From: Undaria pinnatifida | Lineage: Eukaryota; Sar; Phaeophyceae; Laminariales; Alariaceae | Assembly (NCBI GenBank): GCA_012845835.1 | Contig: JABAKD010000016.1 | Span: forward strand, 5,197,919 to 5,261,918 | Length of the DNA stretch: 64,000 nucleotides | Direction: 5' to 3' | Part shown: one piece after another, positions 1 to 10,590 of the stretch | Layout: the number at the start of each line of letters is the position of its first letter | Position numbering within the stretch: position 1 is the stretch's first letter | Translations under genes and position numbers: made by a program | The notes under the pieces: model-generated | What the model was told of the DNA's origin: nothing | Seen by the model: the letters and a program-made list of their open reading frames with translations, nothing else | Database searches by the model: none

Positions 1-112
1 CACATAGAACCCCTTTCGCCCCCCCCCTCCCCCCTGGCCAAACTCCTCCCCACAATGCAACCGCTACTCAATTAACAACGCAACACGCCTCGGGGCTACG
101 CAGCTTCCCCAC

Positions 113-250
113 CTTGCCGGAGGCCGATGTGCGCACGTGGTTGGCGGGCGGCGGGGCGGGGTCCGTCGAGGGCTCCCTTGTGACGACGCGCGAGAGCCCG
201 AAGTCGCAAACCTTTACCGTGCAGTCCTCGTTCAGCAAAATGTTCGCCGG
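113..250 (-). CDS. MAP kinase exon: DFG motif, 3' end uncertain
   Basis: The acceptor is tatatag and the reading is PANILLNEDCTVKVCDFGLS, then RVVTREPS and a Pro-rich insert. The proposed donor is GGCAAG/gtgggg at 112-111; the frame reaches a stop at about 62-64 if it is not spliced. The TxY activation motif is not in this exon, so at least one more exon must lie to the left of the window. Confidence 0.78.
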
Positions 251-3200
251 CTATATATTTTAGTTTCATTCACATCACGAACAAACAAACGCACAGCCCC
301 AAAAACAAGATGAGGGCGAACAAATAAACAGTGGGGGGGGGGCAGAGGGGGAAAAACGGGAGAAAAACGGGAGAAAAAAAGCAAAAGCAAGAGCGAACAA
401 AGCGAACAAAAACAGCACGAGACACAACAGCGGGGGGGGAGGGGGGGGAGGTAGAGGAGCTCAGAGCGCAGGATAGTCCGGTGGAAAACGCCCAATTGCG
501 CCAAAATAATTGCAAGCATAACGGATACCAGATATATGCCTGTCAGATTTACATCGTACATACCTTGCTCAGGCTCGTAATACTAGACAAACAGCCAAAC
601 TAAGCCGCTTATTCAGTCAAAAATGCCCCTAATTATGCCAAAGCAATCGCCACTATCAGCATAATGGATAACAGGTATAAGCCTACTGGGTTTATATGTT
701 TACATCGTACATACCTTGATGTCGCGATGAATGACGTGCGCGCTGTGCACGTACTTAAGGCCGACGAGCATCTTGTACAGAAAAAGCTTCACGTGCTCAT
801 CGGTCAGGAACTGCGGCGATCGAATGAGCTTGTACAGATCGGTGTCTACAAACTCGAAAACCTGCCGCGATGGGGAAGGGAGGTCAGATCACCGGCGGCC
901 CACCAAGAGTGAGATTAGGAAGGGAGCGAGAGCGTCACAGGCTTCGCCGCACCCGGAAGCGTCAGCCGCGCCAACCCGTAGAGTACGACAAGGCAAGGCA
1001 AGGCAAGACAAGGCAAGGTGCCAACTGCAAAAAGATGTGGACGAAGAGCCAAAGGAACACTCACGAGGTAGAGGTCTCTGAAGTCATCGTAGGCGGGCGG
1101 CGGCATGATGACGTCCCTGAGGTGGATGATCTCGTCGTTCCGCATGTGTCGGAGGATGAACATCTCCCTGTAGATGCGCTTCGCGTCCACCTGCCACGGG
1201 CACCGAATATCACGCAAAAGCACGCACAACACACACATGTGTAACAAAGGTATCAGCATTATACAACATTGATAACATTAAAAAGGTACATGCGCATTTA
1301 CACCAGCATACGACAGGAACACCGCACACACGCTTGAGTTAAGAAGGGCACATCATGACTATTAAGGATAAGAAAGCTACAATGGGCATCACCGGCGGCC
1401 TGGACTGTCGCCGGTCGCCGTCTCGTGTGATCCCCATACTGAAAAACCGATAACTGCCGTGCTGTAGCGGAAGATGGAGCTCAGACTCCAAAGCCAAGAG
1501 TGTGTGCACTCCACACTGCATTGTGCCCATGTGGAATAAGAAGAGCATCTAGGTGCTACCGTACGCATGCTAGGTCACATGCCCTACACATATCTGGCTG
1601 CTGTTTAGCTGTTTGTTGTTGTTGCTCCACATACTCAAACTCATCAGGGGATGGTCGACCGCACCTCCTGCAGTTATACGTACCTTCAGCAAAAGAAAAC
1701 CGAAAAAAAACATACGCTTCCAAACACGAAAATCCCCTCTTGAAAAGTGCATATTTATGTCGAAACCCTCGGAAAAAAACTGCCGGTGATCTGCTGCGCT
1801 GTTGTTCCTGCTGTACAGCTGATGCTGTACACGCATAGCTCCATAGGAAGGTTCGATTGCCACAGCTACCTGTTGTACATATCATACGATGCTCCGCAGA
1901 AAGGTTCCATGTCAGCTGCTGCTGCGCACACGCACGTGTCCGAGTATGGCTGATACCTGCGGATCCTACTACGCCCGCAAAAGTTTTCCACGGAGCCTGG
2001 ATGGCATTTTTTCCGGGCGTTTCGATCATGTCTTGGTAATGGATCTGAGCACACAGCCGCCCGCGCAGGTTCCCACAACGGCGGCGCCGGTAGGGTAGTC
2101 GACGCCCCCGGAAGATTGGAGTCAGAAAGGACGTACCGCAAAGAAATACGCGAAAAAGGAGGCCCTGTCGTGAGGCCATGCGCCAAATCGCTTACAGAGG
2201 AGGATTGTTCGGACATTTCGTCGTAGATTCCTACATCGAAGCCTAGGCCCTACGGCGCTGAGCCGGCGCATCCGCAGCGCCCGCTTTCGCAGCCGAGGCC
2301 GGGGCATGCTTCGGCAAAGAAACCGTGCAGAAACGCGGTCAGAGGCGGTAAAGATTCTCCGACTAAAAACTTGTTAGGTCCGCGTGCGAACTAAGATAGG
2401 TATCTTTACATCACACATACAAGACCGACACAACACACATACCTGGTATAAGCAAGGAAAAACATACCTACCAGCACAAGACAGACACGGCACACATACA
2501 TGCAACGCACAACGAACACAATAAGAAAGTACTGCACTGCCCTACGCTGCACTGCTCTAAACTGACCTCGCTGTTGAATACATTCAAGACCCGCTTGACG
2601 GCAACCAGGCCCCCCTTCTCCAGATCTTCGCACTGCGCCACCTCACCATAAGACCCGCGCCCCAGGGTGCGGATGAACTGCAACGCGCACAGGGTTACAG
2701 TTAGGTTAGTTTAATCCCGTATGACGATTAGGATTGGGTTACGTATATCCCGGATAGGGTTAGGGTTGGGGTTGTTGCATACCGTCGAGGACTAGGGTTA
2801 AGTTAGTCACATCCTGTACAGAACAACGAAAGATCGGAGCGAACGGCGCGCAGCGATACCGACCGCCCCCCCTCCCCCCCCTTCCGTCCACCCCCCCCCC
2901 CCCCCCCCCCCTTCCTATCGGAGAGGGTTCCGTTCCACGCGGCCGTCACTACTCACCCTGTAACGGCTGCCAATCTCCCACTTGTCTCGCTCGCCCCGCG
3001 GTCTGGGACCAGAGCAGGCAGGCGTGGCCGTACCCGACTCCGGCACAACCGACCAAGGCCCTTCCGGCCTCCTGCCACCGCCGCCGCCGCCGCGGGGAGT
3101 AGGGCTGCGCGCCGTCCCGCGGTTACGCCCAGCTTCCGCACCTTGGTCGCCCAAGTAAGGCGAGTTTCCCACATCGTTATCGCTAACCTGGGAGCGCAGT

Positions 3201-4816
3201 AAAACGTAGGTGCGGGAGTGTACGGAGGGTGTGTGCCCGGGGGGTGGGAAGAAGGGGCGAGGGGAGCGGCGGGGGTAGATAGGGTGTTGATGTCGGCTTA
3301 ACTAGCTGCAGAGGCCGCATACAGAGTGACGACAGTATTATTATCCCGGTGATGATGGGAGAGAGAGCAGCAGCGTCGTTCGTACACCGCAAAACAACAA
3401 AAACAACAGCAACAACGACAATGACGACGACAACGACAACAACAGCAACCCCTGCTCCCCCGATAAAATTATTGGACTTTTCAATCCATGCGGTGCCAGA
3501 CCACAAGAGACCAACACCAAAACAAGAAAGGCCGAGAAAAAAAAGGACGCACACACTCTCAATACCAAAACTTGACAAACCGAACGCACGTCTATACCCC
3601 GGAAGAACCGATCCCGGGTCTAGTCCAATCAATGACGCCGCACCTCGTAATCTTCTTGCTCGTCCTCATCCTCCTCCTCCTCGTCCTCCTCTTCCTCCAC
3701 CTCCCGATCGATCACATCTTCATACATCGCTGGGGTCAAATTCTTAACCCTCCCGAGTCCCGACAAATGGGTACCCGCCCGCCCGAACTCTCCCCCCCCC
3801 TCCCTTATAACGCCCACCCCCCGGCCCCTTTGTCCCTCCCCACCAATATCCCCACCCCCTAACCGTGCATCAGCACCATCACCAGCGCTAGGCAATTCTC
3901 GATCCCACACCCTCTTCCTGAACCCTCCGCCCACCCCTGAAGTGCCTACGCCCGCCGCCCCGGCCCCCCGCCACCGCACGGCCTCTTCCGCCTCTGCCCC
4001 CTCCGAAGCAAGTCGTCTCCTGTCGCCCTGCGGCGCGGCGTCAACGCCTCCAACGCCCTCCGCGGCCGCACCCGCTGCGCGCCCGTGGCCGCTATCACCC
4101 GAGGTGTCATCCTGCGTGGTCATCGTCCGTGACGATGAATCTGTCGTCTCTCGTGAGTCCCCTCTCTCTACCCCGCTCCGCCCGCCGCCGCGGCCTCCGT
4201 CCCCACTAACGTCTCTGTAATCATTACCGCCGCCGCCGTACCCACCGGCCGCCGGTCCGTAACCCCCAACAACGGCGTTTTCCCTCATCAAACCGTTCCT
4301 GTGATCACCCCCCTCGTACCAAGGGGGGCGGTGGCAGCTTCCCGAGGTACCACCACCACCACCACCACCAGCAAAGGTCGCAGCGGCAGAGGTCGCAGAC
4401 GCAGTGGCATTCGCAGCGACCGTTGCCGGCGGCGGGCGCGTCTGTGGCGGAGTAACGCTGGCCGAGTAATAGCCCACATGCCCATACGGCTGGACGGGGG
4501 CATACTCTTGCGGCGGGGCCGAATACGCAGCCGCTCCGCCGCCCGCCGCCGCAGCCGCAGCCGCGCCAGCGGTCGCCGTCGCCGCCGCCGCGGAGGCTGA
4601 CTGATGGTGAGAGCGCGCCCCCATCTGACCCGGACGGTGGTGGTGGTGGTGGTTGGAAAAGGATGAACTACCGGAGGCGGCGTGGGACGCCGCCGCTGCA
4701 GTTGTTGCCGCCGCGGCTGCGGCAGCAGCCGCCATCGCCGGCGTGTCGGGGGAAACTTTCTTGGCAAACGCGGGGTACGCCGCGTGCGGGGTGACCATGG
4801 GAGACGTTGTTCGGTT
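113..4816 (-). CDS. MAP kinase (CMGC Ser/Thr protein kinase), multi-exon, 3' part off the left edge
   Basis: This enzyme phosphorylates Ser/Thr residues of target proteins in a MAPK cascade in the cytosol or nucleus. Exons read on the minus strand are 4816-3644, 3187-2957, 2677-2567, 1190-1065, 861-715 and 250-113. All junctions are GT-AG and phase 0. The kinase domain begins at EIGSRYRFIRTLGRGSYGEV (glycine loop), followed by VAVKRV (ATP-anchoring Lys), the alpha-C Glu in REMFILRHMRN, VFEFVDTDLYKLI, the catalytic loop HRDIKPANILLNEDC and DFGLSR. This order and spacing are those of ERK-type MAPKs. The TxY activation loop and the C-lobe lie beyond position 1 and cannot be checked. The domain is preceded by more than 450 disordered residues, which is unusual because most MAPKs have short N-termini. 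Two further exons upstream (5501-5620 and 6378-6626) probably belong to the gene. The subclass (ERK1/2, ERK5 or ERK7/8-like) cannot be fixed without the C-lobe. Confidence 0.87.
715..861 (-). CDS. MAP kinase exon: hinge to catalytic HRD
   Basis: This exon of 49 codons starts after gcggcag with VFEFVDTDLYKLIRSPQFL and ends VIHRDIK at AAG/gtatgt. It covers the hinge, the MAPK signature DTDLYKLI, helix E and the catalytic HRD aspartate. The intron cuts between HRDIK and PANILL. Confidence 0.92.
1065..1190 (-). CDS. MAP kinase exon: alpha-C helix and beta4-beta5
   Basis: This exon of 42 codons starts after the acceptor gtggcag: VDAKRIYREMFILRHMRND, then EIIHLRDVIMPPP and DDFRDLYL, ending at CTC/gtgagt. 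The alpha-C Glu that pairs with the VAVK lysine is in YREM. The DxIxPP motif is typical of MAPKs. Confidence 0.9.
2567..2677 (-). CDS. MAP kinase exon: glycine loop and ATP-binding lysine
   Basis: This exon of 37 codons starts after ttgcag. It reads FIRTLGRGSYGEVAQCEDLE, then VAVKRVLNVFNSE, and ends at GAG/gtcagt. It carries the GxGxxGxV nucleotide-binding loop and the VAVK lysine. It is flanked by phase-0 introns of 279 and 1376 bp. Confidence 0.9.
2862..2912. repeat. C-rich tract in a MAP kinase intron
   Basis: Runs of C, including one of about 21, interrupted by T and a short CCGTCCA. This lies just below the kinase exon ending at 2957 and could slow polymerase or be mis-sized in assemblies. 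Confidence 0.85.
2957..3187 (-). CDS. MAP kinase exon leading into the glycine loop
   Basis: This phase-0 exon of 77 codons starts VSDNDVGNSPYLGDQ after the acceptor ctcccag. It crosses a Gly/Pro-rich linker and ends DKWEIGSRYR at an AGG/gtgagtag donor. The last residues are the conserved lead-in to the kinase domain and join directly to FIRTLGRGSYGEV in the next exon. Confidence 0.83.
3644..4816 (-). CDS. MAP kinase exon: long low-complexity N-terminal extension
   Basis: The exon is open for 391 codons. It starts after a possible acceptor (attcccag) with NRTTSPMVTPHAAYPAF; the ATG at 4798 is an alternative start. It has poly-Ala, His-rich, poly-Gly, Gly/Arg-rich and finally acidic Glu/Asp runs, and the acidic tail ends QEDYE at a GAG/gtgcgg donor. 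It is predicted to be disordered. No catalytic motif is present. Two other frames are also long here because of GC-rich triplets, but only this one joins the kinase exons in frame. Confidence 0.7.
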
Positions 4817-5340
4817 CTGGGAATCGGACAGAAAGGTGGCGACGGGTAGTGATCCATGTTTTAGGAGATAGAGTGCGTGGGGGGGGGACGGTGGGCAGGG
4901 GCAGGGTGGGTTGGGGGGGAGGTTGGAGTTAAGCCGCTGAAATGGTGGTTGGTAGCGGAGTGAGGCGATGGGCGCGGTGAGGTGTAGGCTACAAGGCGGT
5001 ATTTGGCGGGGGACCTGGGGAGCAACGATGCAAAGTCACACGACACACCCACGCCCCGTTCCACTGTGGACTGGATATGTATTTACTACCGAGAATTCAA
5101 CGTTAGGGTACTTACAACACCAGAATAAAATAAAAAGTATCGAACAAGACAACACAAAAAAAATAGTTAAAAAAAATATGTTATATTACATATTACATGA
5201 AGAAAACGAGAAACCGAACAAACGAGAAAGCACAAACACAAAAACGTAACGCCTGCAGACAACACCGCAGCACCACATCCTAGAGCACACCATAGTCCTA
5301 ACCAAACAGCTGCCGCATGCCCATCTACGTTGGTCGACGC

Positions 5341-5440
5341 CCAGCACTACCAACTCCCCCTCCCCCCCCTCCTCCCGCCTCCCTCCCCCCCCCCCCCCCC
5401 CCCCGACCCCCCCCGCCCCCTCCCCCCTCTCTTGTCGCTA
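5341..5440. repeat. Polypyrimidine C-rich stretch
   Basis: About 100 bp of almost pure C/T with a long C run. It falls in the proposed intron between 5500 and 4817. The long Pro-rich plus-strand reading is a by-product of base composition. Confidence 0.8.
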
Positions 5441-5500
5441 TTTGGGCAATCACCGCCCCCCGCCCCGTCCCTTCTCCCCTGCCGCTATTTCGGCACTCAC

Positions 5501-5620
5501 CGCGCGGAGGAAGAACATCGATGCCGGAGCTACGCCCAAAGGAGACGCCACCTTCCCCCCTGCACCAGCCGTCGCACCACCCCTCATCGACCCAGACATG
5601 GCCGAATCTCCTCTCGGAAG
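5501..5620 (-). CDS. Putative second coding exon of the MAP kinase gene
   Basis: An acceptor (gcagcag) precedes a 40-codon phase-0 segment, LPRGDSAMSGSMRGG to ASMFFLRA. It ends at a strong donor, GCG followed by gtgagtgccg. The codons are not part of the GGGAC minisatellite that begins just upstream. Joining it to the exon starting at 4816 keeps the frame. No domain is recognised, so the assignment rests on splice signals, strand and phase only. Confidence 0.4.
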
Positions 5621-5635
5621 CTGCTGCCGCCGAAC

Positions 5636-5905
5636 GGATGGAACGGCATGGGACAGGACGGGACGGGATGGAACGGGATGGTAGGGGCAGGGCGGGACAG
5701 GGGGCAACGGGACGGGACGGTATAGGACAGGACGGGACGGGAAAGGACGGGACGGGACCGGACGGAAGAATGCGGGATACGGCGGAACGGGACGGGACGG
5801 CGCGTGGTGGAACGGGACGGGGGAGGATGGGACGGGGCGGGGAGTGATGGGACGGGGCGGGGAGTGATGGGACGGGGCGGGGAGTGATGGGACGGGGCGG
5901 GGCGG
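5636..5905. repeat. GGGAC minisatellite
   Basis: About 270 bp of GGGAC(G/A)-type pentamers and decamers. It ends in 3-4 copies of a 20-bp unit (GATGGGACGGGGCGGGGAGT). It is strongly G-rich on the plus strand and lies between two putative exons of the minus-strand MAP kinase gene, so any transcript through it would be C-rich. Confidence 0.9.
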
Positions 5906-6187
5906 ACACGAGGAAAGGTTACCCCCCAACATCACGTCTAGCTCCGACAGGGTAAAAGTTGGTCTGATAGTATGAGCCATGGTACGGCAGAGGTTTGTAC
6001 CCTGGTACTGTGCAGCATTTCGTTTCTGAGGCTCCTCATTTGAGGGCGTGTATGCCTTTTCTCATTTCTAATTTCTCATCTCATTGTATGCATTTGTCAT
6101 TTCACCTTCTGAGGCAAAAACTGATTTGGGGGGGAAAACAAATGTGCCACACGATTAACAATCCCATGGTCCAGGTATATCAATCAA

Positions 6188-6236
6188 TAAAAGTAGTAGT
6201 AGTAGCAGTAGTAGTAGTAGTAGTAGTAGCAATAGC
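6188..6236. repeat. (AGT)n microsatellite
   Basis: About 16 AGT triplets with a few AGC interruptions. Confidence 0.9.
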
Positions 6237-6377
6237 AACAGAAAAAGCATGCGGTTTGCGTGCGGTAACAAACACGAAGCAGACTTTCGTCCGCTCAACG
6301 CCGAGGTCTGCAGCGAAAAAATAAAACGGCGGTTCGCATCAAGTCCCCAGCTCTTAGACGGACTCGGGTAAACTCAC

Positions 6378-6626
6378 CAGATAGCCCTCATTTCCCGTGA
6401 AGGAGACGCTTTTCCTTCGCAGTTGTTTCGGCGGAAAAGGCGGGAGATCCCCGCAGCCCTCAAGCCCTACCGCCACCCCTACCCCCCCCGCTAAACCGCC
6501 TCCGCCCACCCCCCCGCCGCCACCGCCTCCAACGCCGCTCCCGCTGGAAATTCCGCCAACGCTTCCGCCCGTCGCGTTACCAAGGGCTTCACGCCCTCGC
6601 TCCCCCGAGAAAGAAACGTCTCCCAT
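6378..6626 (-). CDS. Putative first coding exon of the MAP kinase gene
   Basis: An ATG at 6626 opens an 83-codon segment starting MGDVSFSGERGRE. It is rich in Gly/Ser and ends FTGNEGYL at a strong donor (CTG followed by gtgagt) in phase 0. The basic stretch KQLRRKSVSF resembles a basophilic phosphorylation site. It is on the same strand as the kinase and could be its N-terminus through exons 5501-5620 and 4816-3644, all phase 0. It could equally belong to a separate gene. The opposite strand is also open but Pro-rich, a mirror of the Gly-rich reading. Confidence 0.42.
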
Positions 6627-6989
6627 TTCGCAGAAAACGTTCCTTAGACTACTCTTTATACTTGTTTTCCTCAGTAAGTTTTATGCCTGCGTAGCGGGTT
6701 TTTTCTGAATGAGTTCTGCCTTATCTTATTTTTTTCTCAAAAAGTTCTGCCTGATTAACGTATGTTCTTCCTCTCACAAGTACTGCCTGCAGCCGTTCTA
6801 TAACTCTGATAGAAAGCTAGCGGATGTCGTAGACTATTGCTAGAGCTGCAGAGCAGTATTATTAGCTGCCGACGCGAAGTTTACTTCAAGAGGCCACTGT
6901 ACACCCTCCTCAACTAATCAACTCTAGAAATACGAGCCAACTGGTTGTTCGCAAAGCTCCGTCGTATTTAACTAAGCCAGCGAAAAGCA

Positions 6990-7082
6990 GAGCCGAGGGG
7001 GGGGAAGGGGGCAAGCGGGACGGGGGCGGAGGGGGGAGGCGGGACGGGGGCGGGGGCGGGACGGGAAGGGAGGGGGGGGGGG
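6990..7082. repeat. G-rich tract with GGGGC/GGGAC motifs
   Basis: About 90 bp of G-runs separated by C or A. It has G-quadruplex potential on the plus strand. No coding signal. Confidence 0.8.
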
Positions 7083-7572
7083 GTGATGCGATGCGACATG
7101 AACCATTTTTTCCTACGATGGAATATGCTCTTATTGTCGTCGAACACAAAACACGATAGTCCAGAGCGAGACAAAAGCGGCATACGACTCGTCAAGTGGT
7201 TACGTTATGTTCGTACATGCACAACCCCGGGTAGTGTGCGCAGAGCTTGTTGGGGCTAGCGGCGTAGAGAAAAGACGAGACACGACAGGGTAAGACAAGA
7301 CAAGAAAAAGACGAGGCAGGACAAGACAAAGCAAAACAAGGCCCGCAGTGGCCATGATTCGTCACATATCACACATGACCCAAAACAAAATCAGATCTTC
7401 GACCCAATGCAAAAATCGGATCTTCCGACCGACATATTCGGAAGGCTAAACTGCGGGGAGATCGGTAACCGCGCTTTTTCCCCACGCTTCTCAGCGAACC
7501 GGTCACAGAAGAACCGAATTGTAGACATTCCGAACCAAACCTATCCATAGTAAGATCGAGGCAGCGATTCTG

Positions 7573-7797
7573 AACCGAACCGACTCGGAAAAATTATGGG
7601 AGCACAGAACCGAACTGAATTGAACCGACCCGAACCGAACCGAACCGAACCGAACCGAACCGAACCGAACCGAACCAAACCGAATCGAACCAAGCCGAAC
7701 CGAATCGAACCAAACCGAACCGAACCGAATCGGACCGAACCGGACCGAACCGGACCGAACCAAACCGAGCTCACACCGAACCAAACCGAACCTGAAC
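7573..7797. repeat. (CCGAA)n pentamer array
   Basis: About 220 bp of ACCGA/CCGAA pentamers, near perfect in the centre (7630-7680) and degenerate outward. Repeat-derived readings appear on both strands (PNRTE on plus, FGSVR on minus), so they are not evidence of a gene. The motif is not a known telomere repeat. Confidence 0.93.
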
Positions 7798-7977
7798 CGC
7801 ACTCCAAGAGGGACGAATCAACCCGACCCTTGGTACAGAATACAGAATACAGGCGAGTACGTCCAATACTGACGTCCAGATATATGTTTCTGTACATACT
7901 GGTGAATACCGTTGTGGGCACCTGCTGCGCGGTAGGAAAGTAGAGGAGAGTAGTAACATTTGAATGCTACTGCAAGC

Positions 7978-8024
7978 AAGCAGCAGCAGCGTAGTAGTAG
8001 TTGTTGTAGTAGTATCATAGTAAC

Positions 8025-8063
<39 letters not shown>

Positions 8064-8064
8064 T
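7978..8064. repeat. (GTA)n microsatellite
   Basis: Imperfect then perfect AGT/GTA triplets, about 85 bp. Confidence 0.9.
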
Positions 8065-8234
8065 AGATGGCAGTGTAGTGCACTGCAGTTGTGTAAAATC
8101 ATAGTACAGCAGTATCATACGATACGAGTAGAATTCATGTTGATAGTTCACTTTTCCCTTAAGACAGGCAAGCGTATCGCGAGCGGCATCATCAGCAAGA
8201 GTAGCCAGCCGAGATGGTATTGATACGAAGCGAC

Positions 8235-8775
8235 CGTGACCGTGACCGTGACCATGACGCTGATGGTGATGAAAATCATGATGGTGTTGGTGACGGTTAT
8301 GTTGATTGACTGTGGCGATAACGATGGTAATGACGATGATGATTGCCGGTAATATCACCATGATCATGATCACGACGACATTCACTATGACGATGATAAT
8401 GATGATGGTGGTGATGATGATGATGATGATGATGGTCATGATGATTATGATGACTATGACGATCAACAATCATGGCGATCGTGACGATGTTGAATGACTG
8501 CGACGACAACGATGGTGATGATAATGATGACGATGACGATATTGATGACAACGACGGCGATGTTCACTTCAACGATGTCGAATGTTGTGCAGTTCTCACA
8601 ATCGCTCATTTTGCGGAAGAAGCGATGTAGGTTCGACGTCTAATCTGTGGAAACACGCATCCCTGATGATGGCGATGACGAAGATGATGGCGAGGACGAA
8701 GATGGCGATATTCACGATCCCGATGACTTGATGACGATGATAGTGATTATGATGACGATGGTGATGAATATCAAT
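8235..8775. repeat. Long degenerate (GAT/GAC)n region
   Basis: About 540 bp dominated by GATGAT, GACGAT and GTGATG. Asp/Met-type readings on plus and His-type readings on minus come from triplet bias. Between 8570 and 8665 the sequence is not repetitive and shows nothing recognisable. Confidence 0.85.
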
Positions 8776-8816
8776 GGGAAAACATCGCAAGGGTATATTA
8801 TGAAAAAAAATATACC

Positions 8817-9500
8817 AGGTACACTCTAGCTGTGAGATCCAAGATTTTGTCGAAACTCATCTTTGCAAGCTGTGTGTGATACTCCGATCGCGCGTATTAC
8901 GGGTTGTGTGTCCTCATTAAGGATATAGGCAGGCGGCTCCCCTTCGTACTACCGGCAGTGTAGCTATCATGGTCAACAGGTGATGTTAAGTCAGTCTGTG
9001 CGCGGAAACTTTAAAACCCGAAGGGTGCGCCAGCTAGCGTTGGGCTGCGAAAGCAACTGAGTTAAATCGACACACGACGCGTATGAAAATACGTGGAAGT
9101 GTGGTGAGCTAAAGCTTTATTTTTCCCCATCCGCCGGAGGATAAAAAAAAAAAAAAATCAAAACCCGTTTTTGAGGAGGACAAAACCTGACAGCTGTGGA
9201 AGGAAATGCATCAGTGTATCAAGTGTATCCTGTTAAAAAGTCGTGAGGGGAGGGCGGAGTTTTCAAGGGCATGGGGGCCTGGGTTTGAACAAGAGGGAGC
9301 GGGGGGGGAGGGGGGGGGGCGGGGGGACGAGTAAGGCAACTCAATCTGTGCGTGGAAACTATAAATCCATCAAGGGGATAAATGGTTCTGGAAGGAATGC
9401 ACCAGTTTCTCATGTATATCCTGCAAGTCGTACAACCAGTGAGGACAGGGCGGAGTGTTCGAGGGGGTGGGGTGGGGGGGGGGGGGGGGGGGGGCAAAAG
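8817..9500 (+). repeat. Dispersed repeat family R, copy 1, interrupted by a retroposon
   Basis: This copy shares a long block with 25597-26075 and 28621-29140. The block runs from a head (AGCTGTGAGATC, CTTTGCAAGCTGTGTGTGAT, CCGATCGCGCGTATTA) through GTGCGCGGAAACT and GGGAGGGCGGAGTTTT to a G-run. The second half repeats the GTG(C/T)G(C/T)GGAAACTATAAA module, so the unit is internally duplicated. A poly(A)-tailed element is inserted at 9016-9159. No protein is encoded. The family resembles a non-autonomous element or its tail, and its class is unknown. Confidence 0.8.
9016..9159 (+). mobile_element. Short structured poly(A)-tailed retroposon, copy 1
   Basis: About 125 bp plus an A15 tail, inserted in family R. 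AAAACCCG occurs at both borders (9013-9020 and 9160-9167), as expected of a target-site duplication. The left edge is ambiguous by about 5 bp because the other copy also begins ACCCG. Small hairpins with GAAA loops are visible (CGTATGAAAATACG and GCGAAAGC). No clear tRNA A/B boxes and no ORF are seen. The second copy at 12052 differs at about two positions. Confidence 0.8.
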
Positions 9501-9639
9501 GGTTTTTAACAGCTTTAGATCGCATATATATCGTCGTTTTTGCTGCTGTGTTTTGGCTATCCCTCGGATAAACTTACGGTCGGACCAGCTCATGATCATC
9601 GCATTATTCATGATTACAGCAGCACAATTCGACGCGAGT

Positions 9640-9812
9640 CGACAAGGGATAAGTGCTGAAATTTCTCGCGATAGAAATTGAGGCGCGTGCCGTAGCGACG
9701 AGGGGGGAGCAGAGCCTACTTAGTGGCCTAGGATCTGAGTTACGACTAGGGAGGGAGAAGGAGAAATAAAGAGTGCGAAAATAATAAATGGCATGAGCAA
9801 AAAAAAAATCAG
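9640..9812 (+). mobile_element. SINE (type 2), 5'-truncated
   Basis: Shares GCTGAAATTTCTCGCGATA, the GTGCCGTAG...GAGGGGGGAG segment, GATCTGAGTTACG, CTAGGGAGGGAGAA and a GGCATGAGCA-A(n) end with the full-length inverted copy at 16215-16550. The tRNA-like head is missing. It ends in an A-run at 9800-9809. Confidence 0.72.
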
Positions 9813-9892
9813 CATCACGCTGCTCTTGCCCTCTTTGCATACATCTTAGCGGTACTAAAGCCGCTACCGATTAACATGGCGGCACTAGTACG

Positions 9893-10175
9893 TACCTGGT
9901 ATTCGTTACGGCTGTGAGTTGGCCGATTTTATGCAACACGGGCATTAATACGGATGGAGTTGGCTGACTATGAGTCACCGACTATAGATATCAGTTTGCT
10001 AGGCATTCCCACTAGCGATACCAATACCGTTACCGGTTGCCACAGCGGTACTAATACGTACCAGTTACCTGTTGGTAATTATGGCTGTGAGTTGGCTGGC
10101 GATAAGTTACTCACTATAGATATTACATGGCTAGGTACTTCCCCCTAGCGATACCGATACCGTTACCGATTAAGG
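9893..10175. repeat. ~125-bp tandem repeat, about two copies
   Basis: The modules GAGTTGGCTG, ACTATAGATAT, GCTAGG and CTAGCGATACC...ACCG recur from 9956 and from 10090. A partial third copy lies upstream. No function seen. Confidence 0.7.
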
Positions 10176-10499
10176 GGAGAATAGAGCGGGACAAGGTGCC
10201 CCCGATCGACCGATTGTTTAGCTATATTCGACTGTTGCTATAAATACTGGCATTGCATACCAGGCACACCAGGTACGAAGGACGTACTAAAATAATGAGC
10301 TGTTTATTTTTCGAAGTAATACTCATCATCGCGGTGTGTGTGTAGCCACCGAAGTACATATTGATGCCTTTACGTCTCATGTGTAGGACTATAACAATGA
10401 GGATGTTTCCTCCTTCGGCAAAAAACTCATAACTGCGAAGAGTGTAGGCTCACCGTAATACCCGGTACATATGATATATCTGGTATATATTGTCATGGG

Positions 10500-10590
10500 T
10501 CTGTAGATGGGTCTGTGTGGGTCTGTGCGTGGTTCTGTGCGTGGCTCTGTGTGTGCGTATGTGCGTGGGTTTTGTGCGGGTCAGTGTGTG
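10500..10590. repeat. GTCTGTGYG-type short tandem repeat
   Basis: Degenerate ~10-bp units GGGTCTGTGTG / GTTCTGTGCG. Confidence 0.7.

Noticed and set aside
2750-2780. Telomere-like TAGGGTTAGGG
   Set aside because: Only two units inside a kinase intron, so no interstitial telomere can be claimed.
3349-3862. Plus-strand open frames opposite the kinase gene
   Set aside because: Composition-driven (ACA/CCC-rich) and antisense to a better-supported exon and intron.
4288-4857. 189-codon Arg/Pro-rich minus-strand frame
   Set aside because: A shadow of the Ala/Gly-rich kinase exon. It does not join the kinase exons in frame.
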